64,000 nucleotides of DNA. Origin: Mucilaginibacter sp. Bleaf8. Lineage in GTDB: Bacteria; Bacteroidota; Bacteroidia; Sphingobacteriales; Sphingobacteriaceae. Location of the stretch: positions 868,001 through 932,000 of the forward strand of contig NZ_JAHBBK010000001.1 in the NCBI RefSeq assembly GCF_018390515.1, written 5' to 3'. The translations under genes were made by a program, and so were the position numbers. Numbering within the stretch: the stretch's first letter is position 1; the number at the start of each line of letters is the position of its first letter. Positions 26,288 to 35,216 of the stretch are shown in pieces. The notes beneath the pieces were generated by a model. That model was given only the letters and a program-made list of their open reading frames with translations. It was not told the origin of the DNA and ran no database searches.

Positions 26288-27190
26288 ATGGAACAACCCG
26301 CAGGTAGTCAGCTTAATAAAAACCTGCTGATCTTACATTTTACAGTTTTTATATGGGGCTTTACAGGCATATTAGGCAAGCTTATTACTATTACTGCCGT
26401 TAACCTGGTTTGGTACCGGGTACTGATTGCTTTTTGCACGCTGTTTTTATACTTTAAGTTCAATAAAACGGCGTTTAAGATTAGCCGCAACAGTTTATTG
26501 AAGCTAATTTTTACCGGAGCCTTAGTGGGTGGGCACTGGATCTTATTCTTTCAGGCCATCAAAGTTTCAACCGTTTCGGTAACCTTGGTATGCCTTTCAT
26601 CTATCACGCTTTTTACGGCAATTTTTGAACCCATCATTAACAAAAAGCCTATTTCTAAATTGGAGATACTGGCAGGCATATTTATCATTGCAGGCATTGT
26701 TTTGATCTTTAAATTTGAAACTCAGTACACTTTGGGGATCATTATGGGTTTATTAAGCGCCTGCTTTGCCAGTTTATTTTCTATAATCAACTCCAGACAG
26801 GTTAAAAAGCTTCAGCCTCCGGTAATAGCCTTTTATGAGTTAATTGGCGCATTCATATGGATATCCCTTTACATGCTTTTTTCGGGTGGATTCAACCAAC
26901 TTTCCTTCCCAAAAAACACTGACATTGGCTACCTGATCATCTTAGGAACCATCTGTACCTCACTGGCTTATGTAGCAGGAGTATCAGTAATGCGCGAATT
27001 ATCTGCTTTTAAGGTAGCCCTGATCACTAATTTGGAGCCTGTATACGGCATTATCATGGCATTTATGTTCTTTGGCGATATGCACACCATGAGCTTAGGT
27101 TTTTGGGGTGGAGCCATACTGATCCTGTCAACCATCTTTCTTTTCCCAGTTGCTCAGAAGCAAATAAGACAATATAAAAGCAATAGATAA
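26288..27190 (+). CDS. EamA/DMT-family transporter
   Basis: Drug/metabolite transporter of 300 residues with ten predicted membrane segments in two EamA repeats (about 10-140 and 150-290). Typical blocks: FTVFIWGFTGILGKLI at the N-terminus, TLFTAIFEPIINKKPISKLE at the end of repeat 1, and ITNLEPVYGIIMAFMFFGD at the end of repeat 2. Substrate cannot be predicted. It lies 52 bp after lptG and is followed by a hairpin terminator. Confidence 0.9.
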   Translation: MEQPAGSQLNKNLLILHFTVFIWGFTGILGKLITITAVNLVWYRVLIAFCTLFLYFKFNKTAFKISRNSLLKLIFTGALVGGHWILFFQAIKVSTVSVTLVCLSSITLFTAIFEPIINKKPISKLEILAGIFIIAGIVLIFKFETQYTLGIIMGLLSACFASLFSIINSRQVKKLQPPVIAFYELIGAFIWISLYMLFSGGFNQLSFPKNTDIGYLIILGTICTSLAYVAGVSVMRELSAFKVALITNLEPVYGIIMAFMFFGDMHTMSLGFWGGAILILSTIFLFPVAQKQIRQYKSNR

Positions 27191-27229
27191 TACCCCATTA
27201 GGATAATAACCTCTTTTTACCTTCTAAAG

Positions 27230-27277
27230 AATACCGTATTTAGGCAGTTATACAGCCATTGAATACGGTATTTTTTT
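27230..27277 (+). terminator. Terminator after EamA gene
   Basis: AATACCGTATT (27230-27240) pairs perfectly with AATACGGTATT (27262-27272) across a 21-nt loop, and the right arm runs into seven T. Confidence 0.75.
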
Positions 27278-27450
27278 GTCCTTAACATTCTTAAGTAAAC
27301 TTACAATAAGGACTCTTATCTAAATATTGATATCATTGAATGACCTGGCATCTGCAACGGTTGACATAAATTCAACACCTATTTAAATCTCAATATAACG
27401 CTACCACACCCCTTGTAAAATGAATTTAAATGCCTTCTAAGCGTATTTAA

Positions 27451-27609
27451 ATTTTTCCGGATCCAATACACAATCAAGAGCCAAAGGTCGATTTCGATAA
27501 ATTTGCAAATCTGCTTAGTGTTATACACAAACTTCTAAAATTTATTAATGATCACTATATAAAGCAAGGAAAACCAATTCACATCCACATTGAAAGCTAC
27601 ATAAACTGA
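27451..27609 (+). pseudogene. Start-less coding remnant (52 codons)
   Basis: After a TAA at 27448, a frame stays open for 52 codons to TGA at 27607. It translates to a protein-like sequence including VDFDKFANLLSVIHKLLKF and DHYIKQGKPIHIHIESYIN. It has no ATG, GTG or TTG in a plausible start position near its left end, and the frame is blocked upstream. In such AT-rich DNA a 52-codon frame with balanced composition is unlikely by chance. I read it as the C-terminal end of a decayed gene. The family is not recognised. Confidence 0.4.
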
Positions 27610-27813
27610 CATACAATAATCTGAATATTAGCTAATTAAAATAAACATATAAAATTTTGGTATACGTCAAATACAACTTACATGTTAAATAAAACTAATA
27701 AAATTAGTAAATAGGAATTTTTAATAAATTTTAATACTATAAATCTTTGTTTTTCAGAATAATAAATTGCTTTTATTAAAGTAAATTCTCTTTAATTAAA
27801 AATTTAGAATCAT

Positions 27814-27845
27814 GCGGACATAGTGTAATGGTATGTGAGCAGAAT
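27814..27845 (+). other. tRNA-like 5' fragment
   Basis: The sequence from GCGGACA (27814-27820) through TAGTGTAATGGTATG looks like the acceptor strand, U8, and D-loop (AATGGTA) of a Gly-type tRNA. No matching anticodon arm, T-arm or closing TGTCCGC follows, so it is not a working tRNA. It may be a remnant left by recombination at a tRNA gene. Confidence 0.35.
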
Positions 27846-28038
27846 TTTATAATAATTGTATATACATCTATCAATATAAATACCCACCCTACACTAAGAT
27901 AAATCTGTTTGCACCTTGAATGAGTATATAAAAAGACAAGAAAGAATGATTGAATGAAGTGCAGATATAAATTGAATCGACTTTGGGCAACGCCAAAAAA
28001 CCTGCATCTTAGTATCAGAAAAAATTAGAAATTTAAAG

Positions 28039-28326
28039 ATGAGTTTTCGAACACTCGTATCCTTGGTAATTACTATCTGCCTTACTATCCTGATTGTACA
28101 GAATACGGATGAGGCTGTATTTACTATCTTTTTTGTACCGGTTAAATTAGCGAAGGTTGCAGTGCTGACTTCCGCTTCGGTTGGTGGATTTTTGGTAGGC
28201 GTGTTAGTGAGCCGCCCTAAAAGAAGAAAAAGCAATGATGAGAACTCTCCTATTAGTAATGTAGAAAACACAGACCCACGCAGGTCAGATACACTAAGTG
28301 ATGAGGATAGGGAATATATTAGTTAA
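28039..28326 (+). CDS. LapA-like (DUF1049) small membrane protein
   Basis: The 95-residue protein has two hydrophobic segments (about 5-22 and 36-58) separated by the short loop QNTDEAVFTIFFVPVKLAK, then a basic stretch (RPKRRK) and an acidic tail. This layout fits the LapA/DUF1049 family; in E. coli LapA works with LapB in LPS synthesis control. No lapB is adjacent, so the role here is open. It is convergent with ispE, 8 bp between stops, with no clear terminator. Confidence 0.75.
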   Translation: MSFRTLVSLVITICLTILIVQNTDEAVFTIFFVPVKLAKVAVLTSASVGGFLVGVLVSRPKRRKSNDENSPISNVENTDPRRSDTLSDEDREYIS

Positions 28327-28334
28327 GCAACGAC

Positions 28335-29138
28335 TTATAGATTATAATAAACCTGGTTACTTTTTTCGAGCAATGCCACATCCGGCTTTTCACTAAAAAT
28401 ACCAAAAACAGAAGCCCCGCTCCCGCTCATGCTTGCATACAATGCACCGGCATTATATAGTGCCGTTTTCACATCCGCTATAGCTGGGTGGTTTTGAAAA
28501 ATATGTTGTTCAAAATCATTCTTAATATGATGCCGCCATTCTGTTATGGGCAGCTGTATCAAATCTTTTAAAGAGGCAGCAATGGGCTGTGGTTTAATGC
28601 CACCATAAGCTTCGGCGGTAGACACATGTACCGGCGGCATTACCAGCACCAGATGATAGGCGGACAGATTTAATTCAACGGGTTCGAACTTATCCCCTTT
28701 TTCAAACGCAAAGGTTGGTTTGTTATCAACAAAGAAAGCACAATCCGCACCCAGCTGCCGGGCATAGCCCATCATATCATCGCTGGTTAGTTCAAGATTA
28801 AATTGCTGGTTAACGAGCCTTATAAAGAAAGCAGCATCGGCCGATCCACCACCAAGGCCAGCGCCAATCGGGATATGTTTGTGCAAATGAATTTTTACCG
28901 GTGGTAAATCAAAATCCTTTTTTAATAATTGGTAAGCTTTCAGGCATAGGTTATGTTCACTACTTCCTGGTATGATGATACCCGATGATGTAAATTGCAC
29001 CTCTCCGCTTTCAACCACCTCCAGGGCATCCTTTAACTGAATGGGATAAAATATTGTTTCCAGATTATGATAGCCGTCAGCACGACGCTCGGTTACATTT
29101 AACCCGATATTGATTTTAGCGTTAGGAAAGATAATCAT
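28335..29138 (-). CDS. ispE: 4-diphosphocytidyl-2-C-methyl-D-erythritol kinase
   Basis: GHMP kinase of the non-mevalonate isoprenoid pathway. The 267 residues show the start FPNAKINIGLNVTERRADGYH with the catalytic lysine/aspartate region (given as two blocks: FPNAKINIGLNV and RADGYHNLETIFYPI), the ATP motif PIGAGLGGGSADAAF near 90, and the end motif SMSGSGASVFGIF near 238. It diverges from thyA across a 115-bp gap. Confidence 0.95.
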   Translation of the reverse strand: MIIFPNAKINIGLNVTERRADGYHNLETIFYPIQLKDALEVVESGEVQFTSSGIIIPGSSEHNLCLKAYQLLKKDFDLPPVKIHLHKHIPIGAGLGGGSADAAFFIRLVNQQFNLELTSDDMMGYARQLGADCAFFVDNKPTFAFEKGDKFEPVELNLSAYHLVLVMPPVHVSTAEAYGGIKPQPIAASLKDLIQLPITEWRHHIKNDFEQHIFQNHPAIADVKTALYNAGALYASMSGSGASVFGIFSEKPDVALLEKSNQVYYNL

Positions 29139-29253
29139 AAAAAGTATTCAGTTTACCGAATTTTACACACATCAGTAGGAAACCAAAATTAGATTAATTT
29201 TCTTTGCAATTGCATGCATTTAAAAATGCGGCCTTTATTACCGGCTTGATACC

Positions 29254-30075
29254 ATGAAACAATATCTTGACTTAATGCGCCACGTGTTAGAAAACGGCGC
29301 TCAAAAACACGATCGTACCGGCACTGGCACCATCAGCATATTTGGCCATCAGCTGCGTTTTAATTTACAGGAAGGCTTCCCGCTGGTTACCACAAAAAAA
29401 CTGCACTTGAAATCCATTATTCATGAGCTTATCTGGTTTTTACAGGGCGATACCAACATTAAATACCTTAAAGATAACGGAGTGCGTATATGGGATGAGT
29501 GGGCAGATGCCGACGGCAACCTGGGGCCTGTATACGGTTACCAGTGGCGCTCCTGGCCTACGCCAGATGGCAGTCATATTGATCAGATCAGTCAGGTTGT
29601 AAACCAGCTTAAAACCAACCCCGATTCGCGCCGCATCATGGTTTCAGCCTGGAACGTGGCCGATGTTAATCAGATGGCCCTTCCACCCTGCCATACCATG
29701 TTCCAGTTTTATGTAGCGCCGCCGGACGTCACCAAAGGCGAAACACGCGGCAGGCTATCATGCCAGCTATACCAACGCAGTGCAGACATTTTTTTAGGTG
29801 TGCCATTTAACATTGCATCCTATGCTTTGCTTACTATGATGATGGCCCAGGTTTGCAACCTTGAGCCGGGAGAATTTATTCACACCTTCGGCGATGCGCA
29901 TTTGTACAACAACCACATCGAGCAAGCTAACCTGCAACTAAGCCGCGAACCCCGCCCGCTGCCTGTCATGAAAATCAACCCGGATGTGAAAAACATCTTT
30001 GATTTTAAGTACGAAGATTTCACACTGGAAAATTACGACCCGTGGCCACATATTAAAGGTGTAGTAGCGGTGTAG
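29254..30075 (+). CDS. thyA: Thymidylate synthase
   Basis: Makes dTMP from dUMP using methylene-tetrahydrofolate. The 273 residues compare with 264 in E. coli. The active-site cysteine lies in [13 protein letters not shown] near 150, the folate/dUMP-binding blocks are [23 protein letters not shown] and [19 protein letters not shown], and the end is [13 protein letters not shown]. The extra residues are a short insertion after the active site ([12 protein letters not shown]). It is followed by folA, its metabolic partner, after a spacer holding a long hairpin. Confidence 0.97.
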   Translation: MKQYLDLMRHVLENGAQKHDRTGTGTISIFGHQLRFNLQEGFPLVTTKKLHLKSIIHELIWFLQGDTNIKYLKDNGVRIWDEWADADGNLGPVYGYQWRSWPTPDGSHIDQISQVVNQLKTNPDSRRIMVSAWNVADVNQMALPPCHTMFQFYVAPPDVTKGETRGRLSCQLYQRSADIFLGVPFNIASYALLTMMMAQVCNLEPGEFIHTFGDAHLYNNHIEQANLQLSREPRPLPVMKINPDVKNIFDFKYEDFTLENYDPWPHIKGVVAV

Positions 30076-30086
30076 TGATAATTTAA

Positions 30087-30138
30087 TGTTTCGAACGATA
30101 GAATTTGATTCCATTAAAAGCCTCTATCGTTCGAAACA
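30087..30138. repeat. 16-bp inverted repeat between thyA and folA
   Basis: TGTTTCGAACGATAGA (30087-30102) pairs perfectly with its complement at 30123-30138 across a 20-nt loop. There is no T-run, so it is a poor intrinsic terminator. It may attenuate or stabilise the thyA-folA transcript. Confidence 0.7.
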
Positions 30139-30181
30139 ACATTCAGTCTGCTTATCAATTAACCATTAAACTACTTAACCT

Positions 30182-30670
30182 ATGACCGTATCCATTATCG
30201 TAGCCACAGGCGAAAATAACGCTATTGGCAAAAACAACCAGCTACTTTGGCACCTGCCGGCTGATTTGAAGTTTTTTAAAGAAACCACCGCGGGCCATAC
30301 CATCATTATGGGCCGCAAAACTTTTGATTCCATAGGCAAACCGCTGCCTAAACGGCGCAACATCATTGTAACCCGGCAGCCTATAAAAATTGAAGGATGC
30401 GAAGTGGTAAACTCGCTGGAGATGGGACTGGCCCTGTGCCAGAACGATGAAGAGGTTTTTATTGGTGGCGGCGCCGAAATCTACCAGCAGGCCCTTCCCC
30501 TAACTAACCGCATTTATCTTACCATAGTACATAAGGAATTTGATGCCGACACCTTTTTCCCGGAGCTAAACCCGGACGAATGGCAGGAAACCAGCCGGAC
30601 AGATTCTGAACCCGACGACAAAAACCCGCTTCCCTATTCATTCATCATACTCGACCGCGGCAACAGGTAA
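30182..30670 (+). CDS. folA: Dihydrofolate reductase
   Basis: NADPH-dependent reductase restoring tetrahydrofolate after the ThyA reaction; target of trimethoprim. Length is 162 residues, near the usual 159. Motifs: VATGENNAIGKNNQLLWHLP with the substrate-binding aspartate following (ADLKFFK), MGRKTFDSIGKPLP, and FIGGGAEIYQQAL. The ATG at 30182 is 106 bp after thyA. Confidence 0.96.
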   Translation: MTVSIIVATGENNAIGKNNQLLWHLPADLKFFKETTAGHTIIMGRKTFDSIGKPLPKRRNIIVTRQPIKIEGCEVVNSLEMGLALCQNDEEVFIGGGAEIYQQALPLTNRIYLTIVHKEFDADTFFPELNPDEWQETSRTDSEPDDKNPLPYSFIILDRGNR

Positions 30671-30717
30671 CGACTTTATTTTGTTTTAATTAAAATCTTA
30701 TGGTTGCGAAATTTTAT

Positions 30718-30725
30718 TAGATTTG
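30718..30725 (+). promoter_or_regulatory. -7 box of secDF
   Basis: TAGATTTG is an exact TAnnTTTG match, 51 nt before the secDF ATG. Confidence 0.45.
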
Positions 30726-30776
30726 CCGTCTTATTTTAAAATGCTTATAAACTAATTAATTTACATTTAGACTACC

Positions 30777-33740
30777 ATGCAAGGTAAAGGGGTTATTAAA
30801 TTTTTGGCTGTACTGCTGGCTTTGGTTTGCTTGTATCAGCTTTCGTTTACCTGGGTAACCAGGAGCGTTGAAGAAGATGCCAGAGCGTATGCAAAAGGCA
30901 ACGCTGAAAAAGAAACAGCTTATCTGGATTCCATTTCTAACCAACCGGTGTACCCGGTGTTTAAACACAGCTACCAGTATTGTAAAGATCGCGAACTGGC
31001 CTTAGGTTTGGACTTGAAAGGCGGTATGAACGTAACTATGCAGATCTCGTTGAGCGAGCTGATCCGTTCACTGGCCAACAACAATCCAGATGCTACATTC
31101 AATCAGGCGCTGCACAATGCTGATGTAGTTGCACGCACCAGTCCGGACAATTACATTGACATTTTTATGCGGGAATACAAAAAGCTGAGCCCTAACGGCA
31201 AGCTTGCTCCTGTTTTCGCTACCCAGTCCAATCAAAGCCAACTGAAATTTGACGCCAGCAACAGCCAGGTTGAATCTTATTTAAGAAACCAGGCTAACAC
31301 TGCGGTAGGCCAGTCATTCAACATCCTGCGCAACCGTATTGATAAGTTTGGCGTAGCCTCTCCTAACATTCAGTTACAAACCGGCACCAACCGCATTCTG
31401 ATTGAGCTGCCAGGTGTATCTGAATCAAACAAAGAGCGTGTTCGTAAACTGTTGCAAGGTTCGGCCAAGCTGGAGTTTTACGCTACTTACGAGAACGGCG
31501 AAGTATATCAAATGTTAGGTAACATCAACGGCATCCTGGCTGCTAAAAACAAAACAGCTAAAAAAGACACCGCTGCACAAGCTACCGCTGCTAACGATAC
31601 TACCAAATCAGCAGGTTCATTACTGAGCAAAGCTAAAACTGCCGGTAAAGATACCACCGGTTTAAAAGGCAAAGCACAAGCTGCTGAGCAAAACCCGTTA
31701 TTTGCTGTACTTACTCCGGCGATTTATCAAGGCCAGAACGGTCAGGCGCAGTTAGTACCTGGTCCGGTTGTAGGCTCTGCATCTGTAAGTGATACTGCAA
31801 AAATCAACGCCATGCTGCGTACCGAAGAGGTTGCTGCCGTGTTGCCACAAAACCTAAGATTACTTTGGGGTTCTAAAGCAGACGAAAAAAATAAATCTAT
31901 CCCACTGTATGCCATTAAACTTTCAGGTGCAGAGAATGGCCCTGTATTAAGCGGCGAAATGGTTACCGACGCGAAAAGCGATATGGACCAAACTCAAGGT
32001 GGCTGGGAAGTAAGCATGGAAATGAATTCTGACGGTGCTAAAACCTGGAGAAACGTTACCCGTGAGGCAGCTGGCAACCCTGGCGACGAAAACGATAACC
32101 GTGCTATCGCCATTGTGTTAGATGAAAACGTTGTATCTGCTCCGCGTGTAAGTAACGAGATTGCAGGTGGCCGTTCATCTATCAGCGGTAACTTTACCCA
32201 GGATGAAACCAAAGATTTGGCAAACGTTTTAAAAGCTGGTCGCTTACCTGCTCCTGCCCGCATTGTTGAAGAAGCCATTGTTGGCCCTTCATTAGGCCAG
32301 GAAGCAATTACTGCAGGTTTAACTTCATGTGCTGTTGGTTTAGCAGTTGTACTGGTGTTCATGGTGTTCTATTACAACCGTGCCGGTACCGTTGCTGACA
32401 TCGCGGTATTTGTGAACGTTTTTTTCCTGATGGGCGTATTAACCAGTATCGGTGCAGTATTAACGCTGCCAGGTATTGCCGGTATCGTACTTACGGTAGG
32501 TATATCGGTAGATGCCAACGTACTGATTTATGAACGTGTACGTGAAGAATTGGCATTAGGCAAAACGCTGCGTTTGGCTATTGCCGATGGTTTCAAACAC
32601 GCATTATCATCAATCCTCGATTCTCAGATCAGTACTTTCTTAACCGGTTTAATCCTGTTCCTGTTTGGTACTGGCCCTATCCAGGGTTTTGCTACCACGT
32701 TGATGATCGGTATTGCAACCTCCCTGTTCTGTTCACTGTTAATCTCAAGATTGATTTTTGAGTGGATGCTGGACAAAAACATGGAGATCAAATTCTCGAA
32801 CCCATGGAGCTCTAACCTGTTCAAAAATTCAAACTTTGGTTTTGTTAAAAACCGCTTTAAGTTCTATGCCTTGTCAGGTATCTTCATCCTGGCTGGTATC
32901 GTATCTATGTTTACCCGCGGCTTTAGCTACGGTGTGGATTTCCAGGGCGGCCGTACCTACGTGGTTCGTTATGAAACTGCAGCCAGCACCGAGAATGTAC
33001 GCGATGCTATCGATCAAACTTTAGGTAAAGGTAAATCAGAAGTTAAATCGTTCGGTGGCAAAAACCAGGTACGTATCACTACCAACTACATGATTGATGA
33101 TAACTCATCAGCTGCTGATGATAAAGTTGAAGCGACTTTACGTTCAGGTTTGGCAAAAGTGTCTCCGCAATACAAAATCCTGAGTTCACAAAAGGTAGGT
33201 CCAACCATTGCTAATGATATTAAACAATCAGCAATCTGGACGGTAATCATTGCCATCATTGTTATTTCGGCATACATCCTTATCCGTTTCCGCAGATGGC
33301 AGTTCAGCTTAGGTGCAATGGTTGCTACCGCACACGATGCATTGCTGGTATTGTCGTTCTTCTCTTTGTTTAACGGCATATTACCATTCGCACTGGATAT
33401 CGACCAAGCTTTCATCGCAGCTATCCTGACCGTTATTGGTTACTCAATTAACGATACCGTGGTTGTGTTTGACCGTATCCGTGAGTTCCTGCACTTACGC
33501 CACGCTAAAACCGACGATCCGGCTGTAGTGGTTAACGATGCAATCAACAGCACATTAAGCCGTACTATAATTACTGCATTAACTGTTGTATTTGTTTTGA
33601 TTGTATTGTTTATCTTTGGCGGCGATGTAATCCGTGGTTTCTCGTTTGCCTTACTGGTAGGCGTATGCTTCGGTACTTACTCGTCAATCTGCGTAGCTAC
33701 TCCTGTTATGTTAGATTTTGGCGGCAAGAAGCTTAATTAA
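30777..33740 (+). CDS. secDF: Fused SecDF protein-export protein
   Basis: Proton-driven export accessory joining SecD and SecF in one 987-residue chain, the usual form in Bacteroidota. One N-terminal membrane segment precedes the SecD periplasmic region (GLDLKGGMNVTMQISL near 78). Five SecD membrane segments run to about 665. SecF starts near 690 with GVDFQGGRTYVVRYET and ends with its own five segments; the conserved cytoplasmic blocks VGISVDANVLIYERVREE and VIGYSINDTVVVFDRIRE are present. An Ala/Lys/Thr-rich low-complexity stretch (about 258-302) interrupts the SecD periplasmic domain. A strong terminator follows. Confidence 0.97.
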   Translation: MQGKGVIKFLAVLLALVCLYQLSFTWVTRSVEEDARAYAKGNAEKETAYLDSISNQPVYPVFKHSYQYCKDRELALGLDLKGGMNVTMQISLSELIRSLANNNPDATFNQALHNADVVARTSPDNYIDIFMREYKKLSPNGKLAPVFATQSNQSQLKFDASNSQVESYLRNQANTAVGQSFNILRNRIDKFGVASPNIQLQTGTNRILIELPGVSESNKERVRKLLQGSAKLEFYATYENGEVYQMLGNINGILAAKNKTAKKDTAAQATAANDTTKSAGSLLSKAKTAGKDTTGLKGKAQAAEQNPLFAVLTPAIYQGQNGQAQLVPGPVVGSASVSDTAKINAMLRTEEVAAVLPQNLRLLWGSKADEKNKSIPLYAIKLSGAENGPVLSGEMVTDAKSDMDQTQGGWEVSMEMNSDGAKTWRNVTREAAGNPGDENDNRAIAIVLDENVVSAPRVSNEIAGGRSSISGNFTQDETKDLANVLKAGRLPAPARIVEEAIVGPSLGQEAITAGLTSCAVGLAVVLVFMVFYYNRAGTVADIAVFVNVFFLMGVLTSIGAVLTLPGIAGIVLTVGISVDANVLIYERVREELALGKTLRLAIADGFKHALSSILDSQISTFLTGLILFLFGTGPIQGFATTLMIGIATSLFCSLLISRLIFEWMLDKNMEIKFSNPWSSNLFKNSNFGFVKNRFKFYALSGIFILAGIVSMFTRGFSYGVDFQGGRTYVVRYETAASTENVRDAIDQTLGKGKSEVKSFGGKNQVRITTNYMIDDNSSAADDKVEATLRSGLAKVSPQYKILSSQKVGPTIANDIKQSAIWTVIIAIIVISAYILIRFRRWQFSLGAMVATAHDALLVLSFFSLFNGILPFALDIDQAFIAAILTVIGYSINDTVVVFDRIREFLHLRHAKTDDPAVVVNDAINSTLSRTIITALTVVFVLIVLFIFGGDVIRGFSFALLVGVCFGTYSSICVATPVMLDFGGKKLN

Positions 33741-33758
33741 GAATATATAAATTTTTAC

Positions 33759-33791
33759 AAAAGGCTTCAAAGAACATTTGAAGCCTTTTTT
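33759..33791 (+). terminator. Terminator of secDF
   Basis: A 13-bp perfect stem (33759-33771 with 33777-33789) ends in a T-run. Confidence 0.9.
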
Positions 33792-33833
33792 GTTACTAAC
33801 ACAGACATCACTTCAACAAAAACTCATATAGTT

Positions 33834-35141
33834 ATGGATGCACCCGTAAATTCCAAATTTCCAAAAATAGTAATCATAGGCGGAGGCTTTGGCGGTATAG
33901 AAGTTGCCAAAGGTCTGAAAGATGCAGAAGCAGAAGTTCTGTTACTCGACAGAAACAACTACCATATTTTTCAACCGCTGCTGTATCAGGTAGCAACCGG
34001 AACTTTAGAACCAGATACTGTATCCTACCCTTTACGCAAAATGTTTGCGGGCCAGAAAAACTTCGAGTTCAGAATGACCGAGGTTACAAAAGTTAGCCCG
34101 GAAACCAATACTATCGAAACTAATTTAGGCACCATTACATATGATTACCTAGTAATTGCTACCGGTGCCAATACCAACTACTTTGGTAATAAAGAGATTG
34201 AAGCCAACGCCATGCCGATGAAAAGCACCGTTGAAGCTTTAAACTTAAAATCAAGAATACTGCAAAGCCTGGAAGAAGCTACCTTAAGAACTACCCGCGA
34301 AGAGCGTGAGCCTTACCTGAACTTTGTATTCGCAGGTGCAGGCCCTACCGGTGTTGAGCTGGCTGGTGCTGTTGCCGAAATCAGAAATAAAGTATTACCA
34401 AGAGAATACCCGTCTTTAAACAAAGATGAGTTCAACATCTATTTGGTTGATATGATGCCAAGAGTACTACCTCCGTTGTCAGAGAAAGCTTCAAAGAAGG
34501 CACAGGAGCAATTAGAGAGCATGGGTGTACAGGTGATGACCGGCGTAAAAATAAACACCTTTAACGGCGACGAAATTAGCTTTGAAGGTGGTCGCGTGAT
34601 CAGAACCAAAAACGTGATCTGGTCGGCCGGTGTGGCCGGTGTGGTACCTGATGGTATTGCCAGAGAATCGGTAGTTAGAGGTAACCGTATTCAGGTTGAT
34701 AACATTGGCCGCGCTAAAGGTTATCAAAATGTTTTCGCGGTGGGCGACGTAGCTGCCGAGATTTCTGAGAAACTGGAAAGAGGCCATCCGATGGTAGGTG
34801 CAGTAGCATCGCAAGCAGGTAAACAATTAGGTAAAAACCTGGCGCGTATTATTAAAGGACAGCCTACCGAACCATTTAAATACTGGGATAAAGGCTCTAT
34901 GGCCGTTATCGGTAAAAATAAAGCCGTAGCTGACATTGGCAGCTTTAAAACCGCAGGCTTTTTTGCCTGGGTAATGTGGATGGGTGTTCACATGCTGTTA
35001 ATGGCCGGTTTCCGTAACAAGGTAGTTGCCTTTGTTAACTGGTTCGGCTCTTATTTTACATACAGCGGCGGCACTCGCTTAATTTTAACCAAACCAAAGA
35101 AAGATCCGGTACCGGTACCTACCGATTTGCCAAGAGCATAA
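33834..35141 (+). CDS. ndh: Type II NADH dehydrogenase-like oxidoreductase
   Basis: FAD-dependent, non-proton-pumping NADH:quinone oxidoreductase. The 435 residues hold the FAD motif IVIIGGGFGGIEVAKGL at residue about 10, the second nucleotide motif FAGAGPTGVELAGAVAEI near 168, and VFAVGDVAAEI near 302. The C-terminal amphipathic/hydrophobic region (FFAWVMWMGVHMLLMAGF, about 380-400) is the membrane anchor expected for NDH-2. It stands alone between two terminators. Confidence 0.92.
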   Translation: MDAPVNSKFPKIVIIGGGFGGIEVAKGLKDAEAEVLLLDRNNYHIFQPLLYQVATGTLEPDTVSYPLRKMFAGQKNFEFRMTEVTKVSPETNTIETNLGTITYDYLVIATGANTNYFGNKEIEANAMPMKSTVEALNLKSRILQSLEEATLRTTREEREPYLNFVFAGAGPTGVELAGAVAEIRNKVLPREYPSLNKDEFNIYLVDMMPRVLPPLSEKASKKAQEQLESMGVQVMTGVKINTFNGDEISFEGGRVIRTKNVIWSAGVAGVVPDGIARESVVRGNRIQVDNIGRAKGYQNVFAVGDVAAEISEKLERGHPMVGAVASQAGKQLGKNLARIIKGQPTEPFKYWDKGSMAVIGKNKAVADIGSFKTAGFFAWVMWMGVHMLLMAGFRNKVVAFVNWFGSYFTYSGGTRLILTKPKKDPVPVPTDLPRA

Positions 35142-35160
35142 CGGTAAATCTCATAAAAAC

Positions 35161-35198
35161 AAAAAGGCTTCTGCAACTAACGTTACAGAAGCCTTTTT
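35161..35198. terminator. Bidirectional terminator, ndh/GNAT
   Basis: A 13-bp perfect outer stem (35161-35173 with 35186-35198), A5 and T5 at its ends, extends inward with one mismatch. It lies between convergent genes. Confidence 0.9.
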
Positions 35199-35216
35199 CA
35201 TTAAAAAAGTCTGCTT

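Larger units (their letters stand above)
27278..28038. other. AT-rich gap with decayed sequence
   Basis: About 760 bp, strongly AT-rich, with no full gene on either strand. It contains a 52-codon open stretch without a start (27451-27609), a 15-bp dyad ACTAATAAAATTAGT (27694-27708), and a tRNA-like 5' fragment (27814-27845). The mixture suggests a scar of lost or excised DNA. The promoter of the LapA-like gene should be at its right end. Confidence 0.6.

Noticed and set aside
27894..28271. 125-codon minus-strand frame over the LapA-like gene
   Set aside because: Antisense shadow; the plus-strand LapA-like frame has a clear membrane topology, while this one has no recognisable domain.
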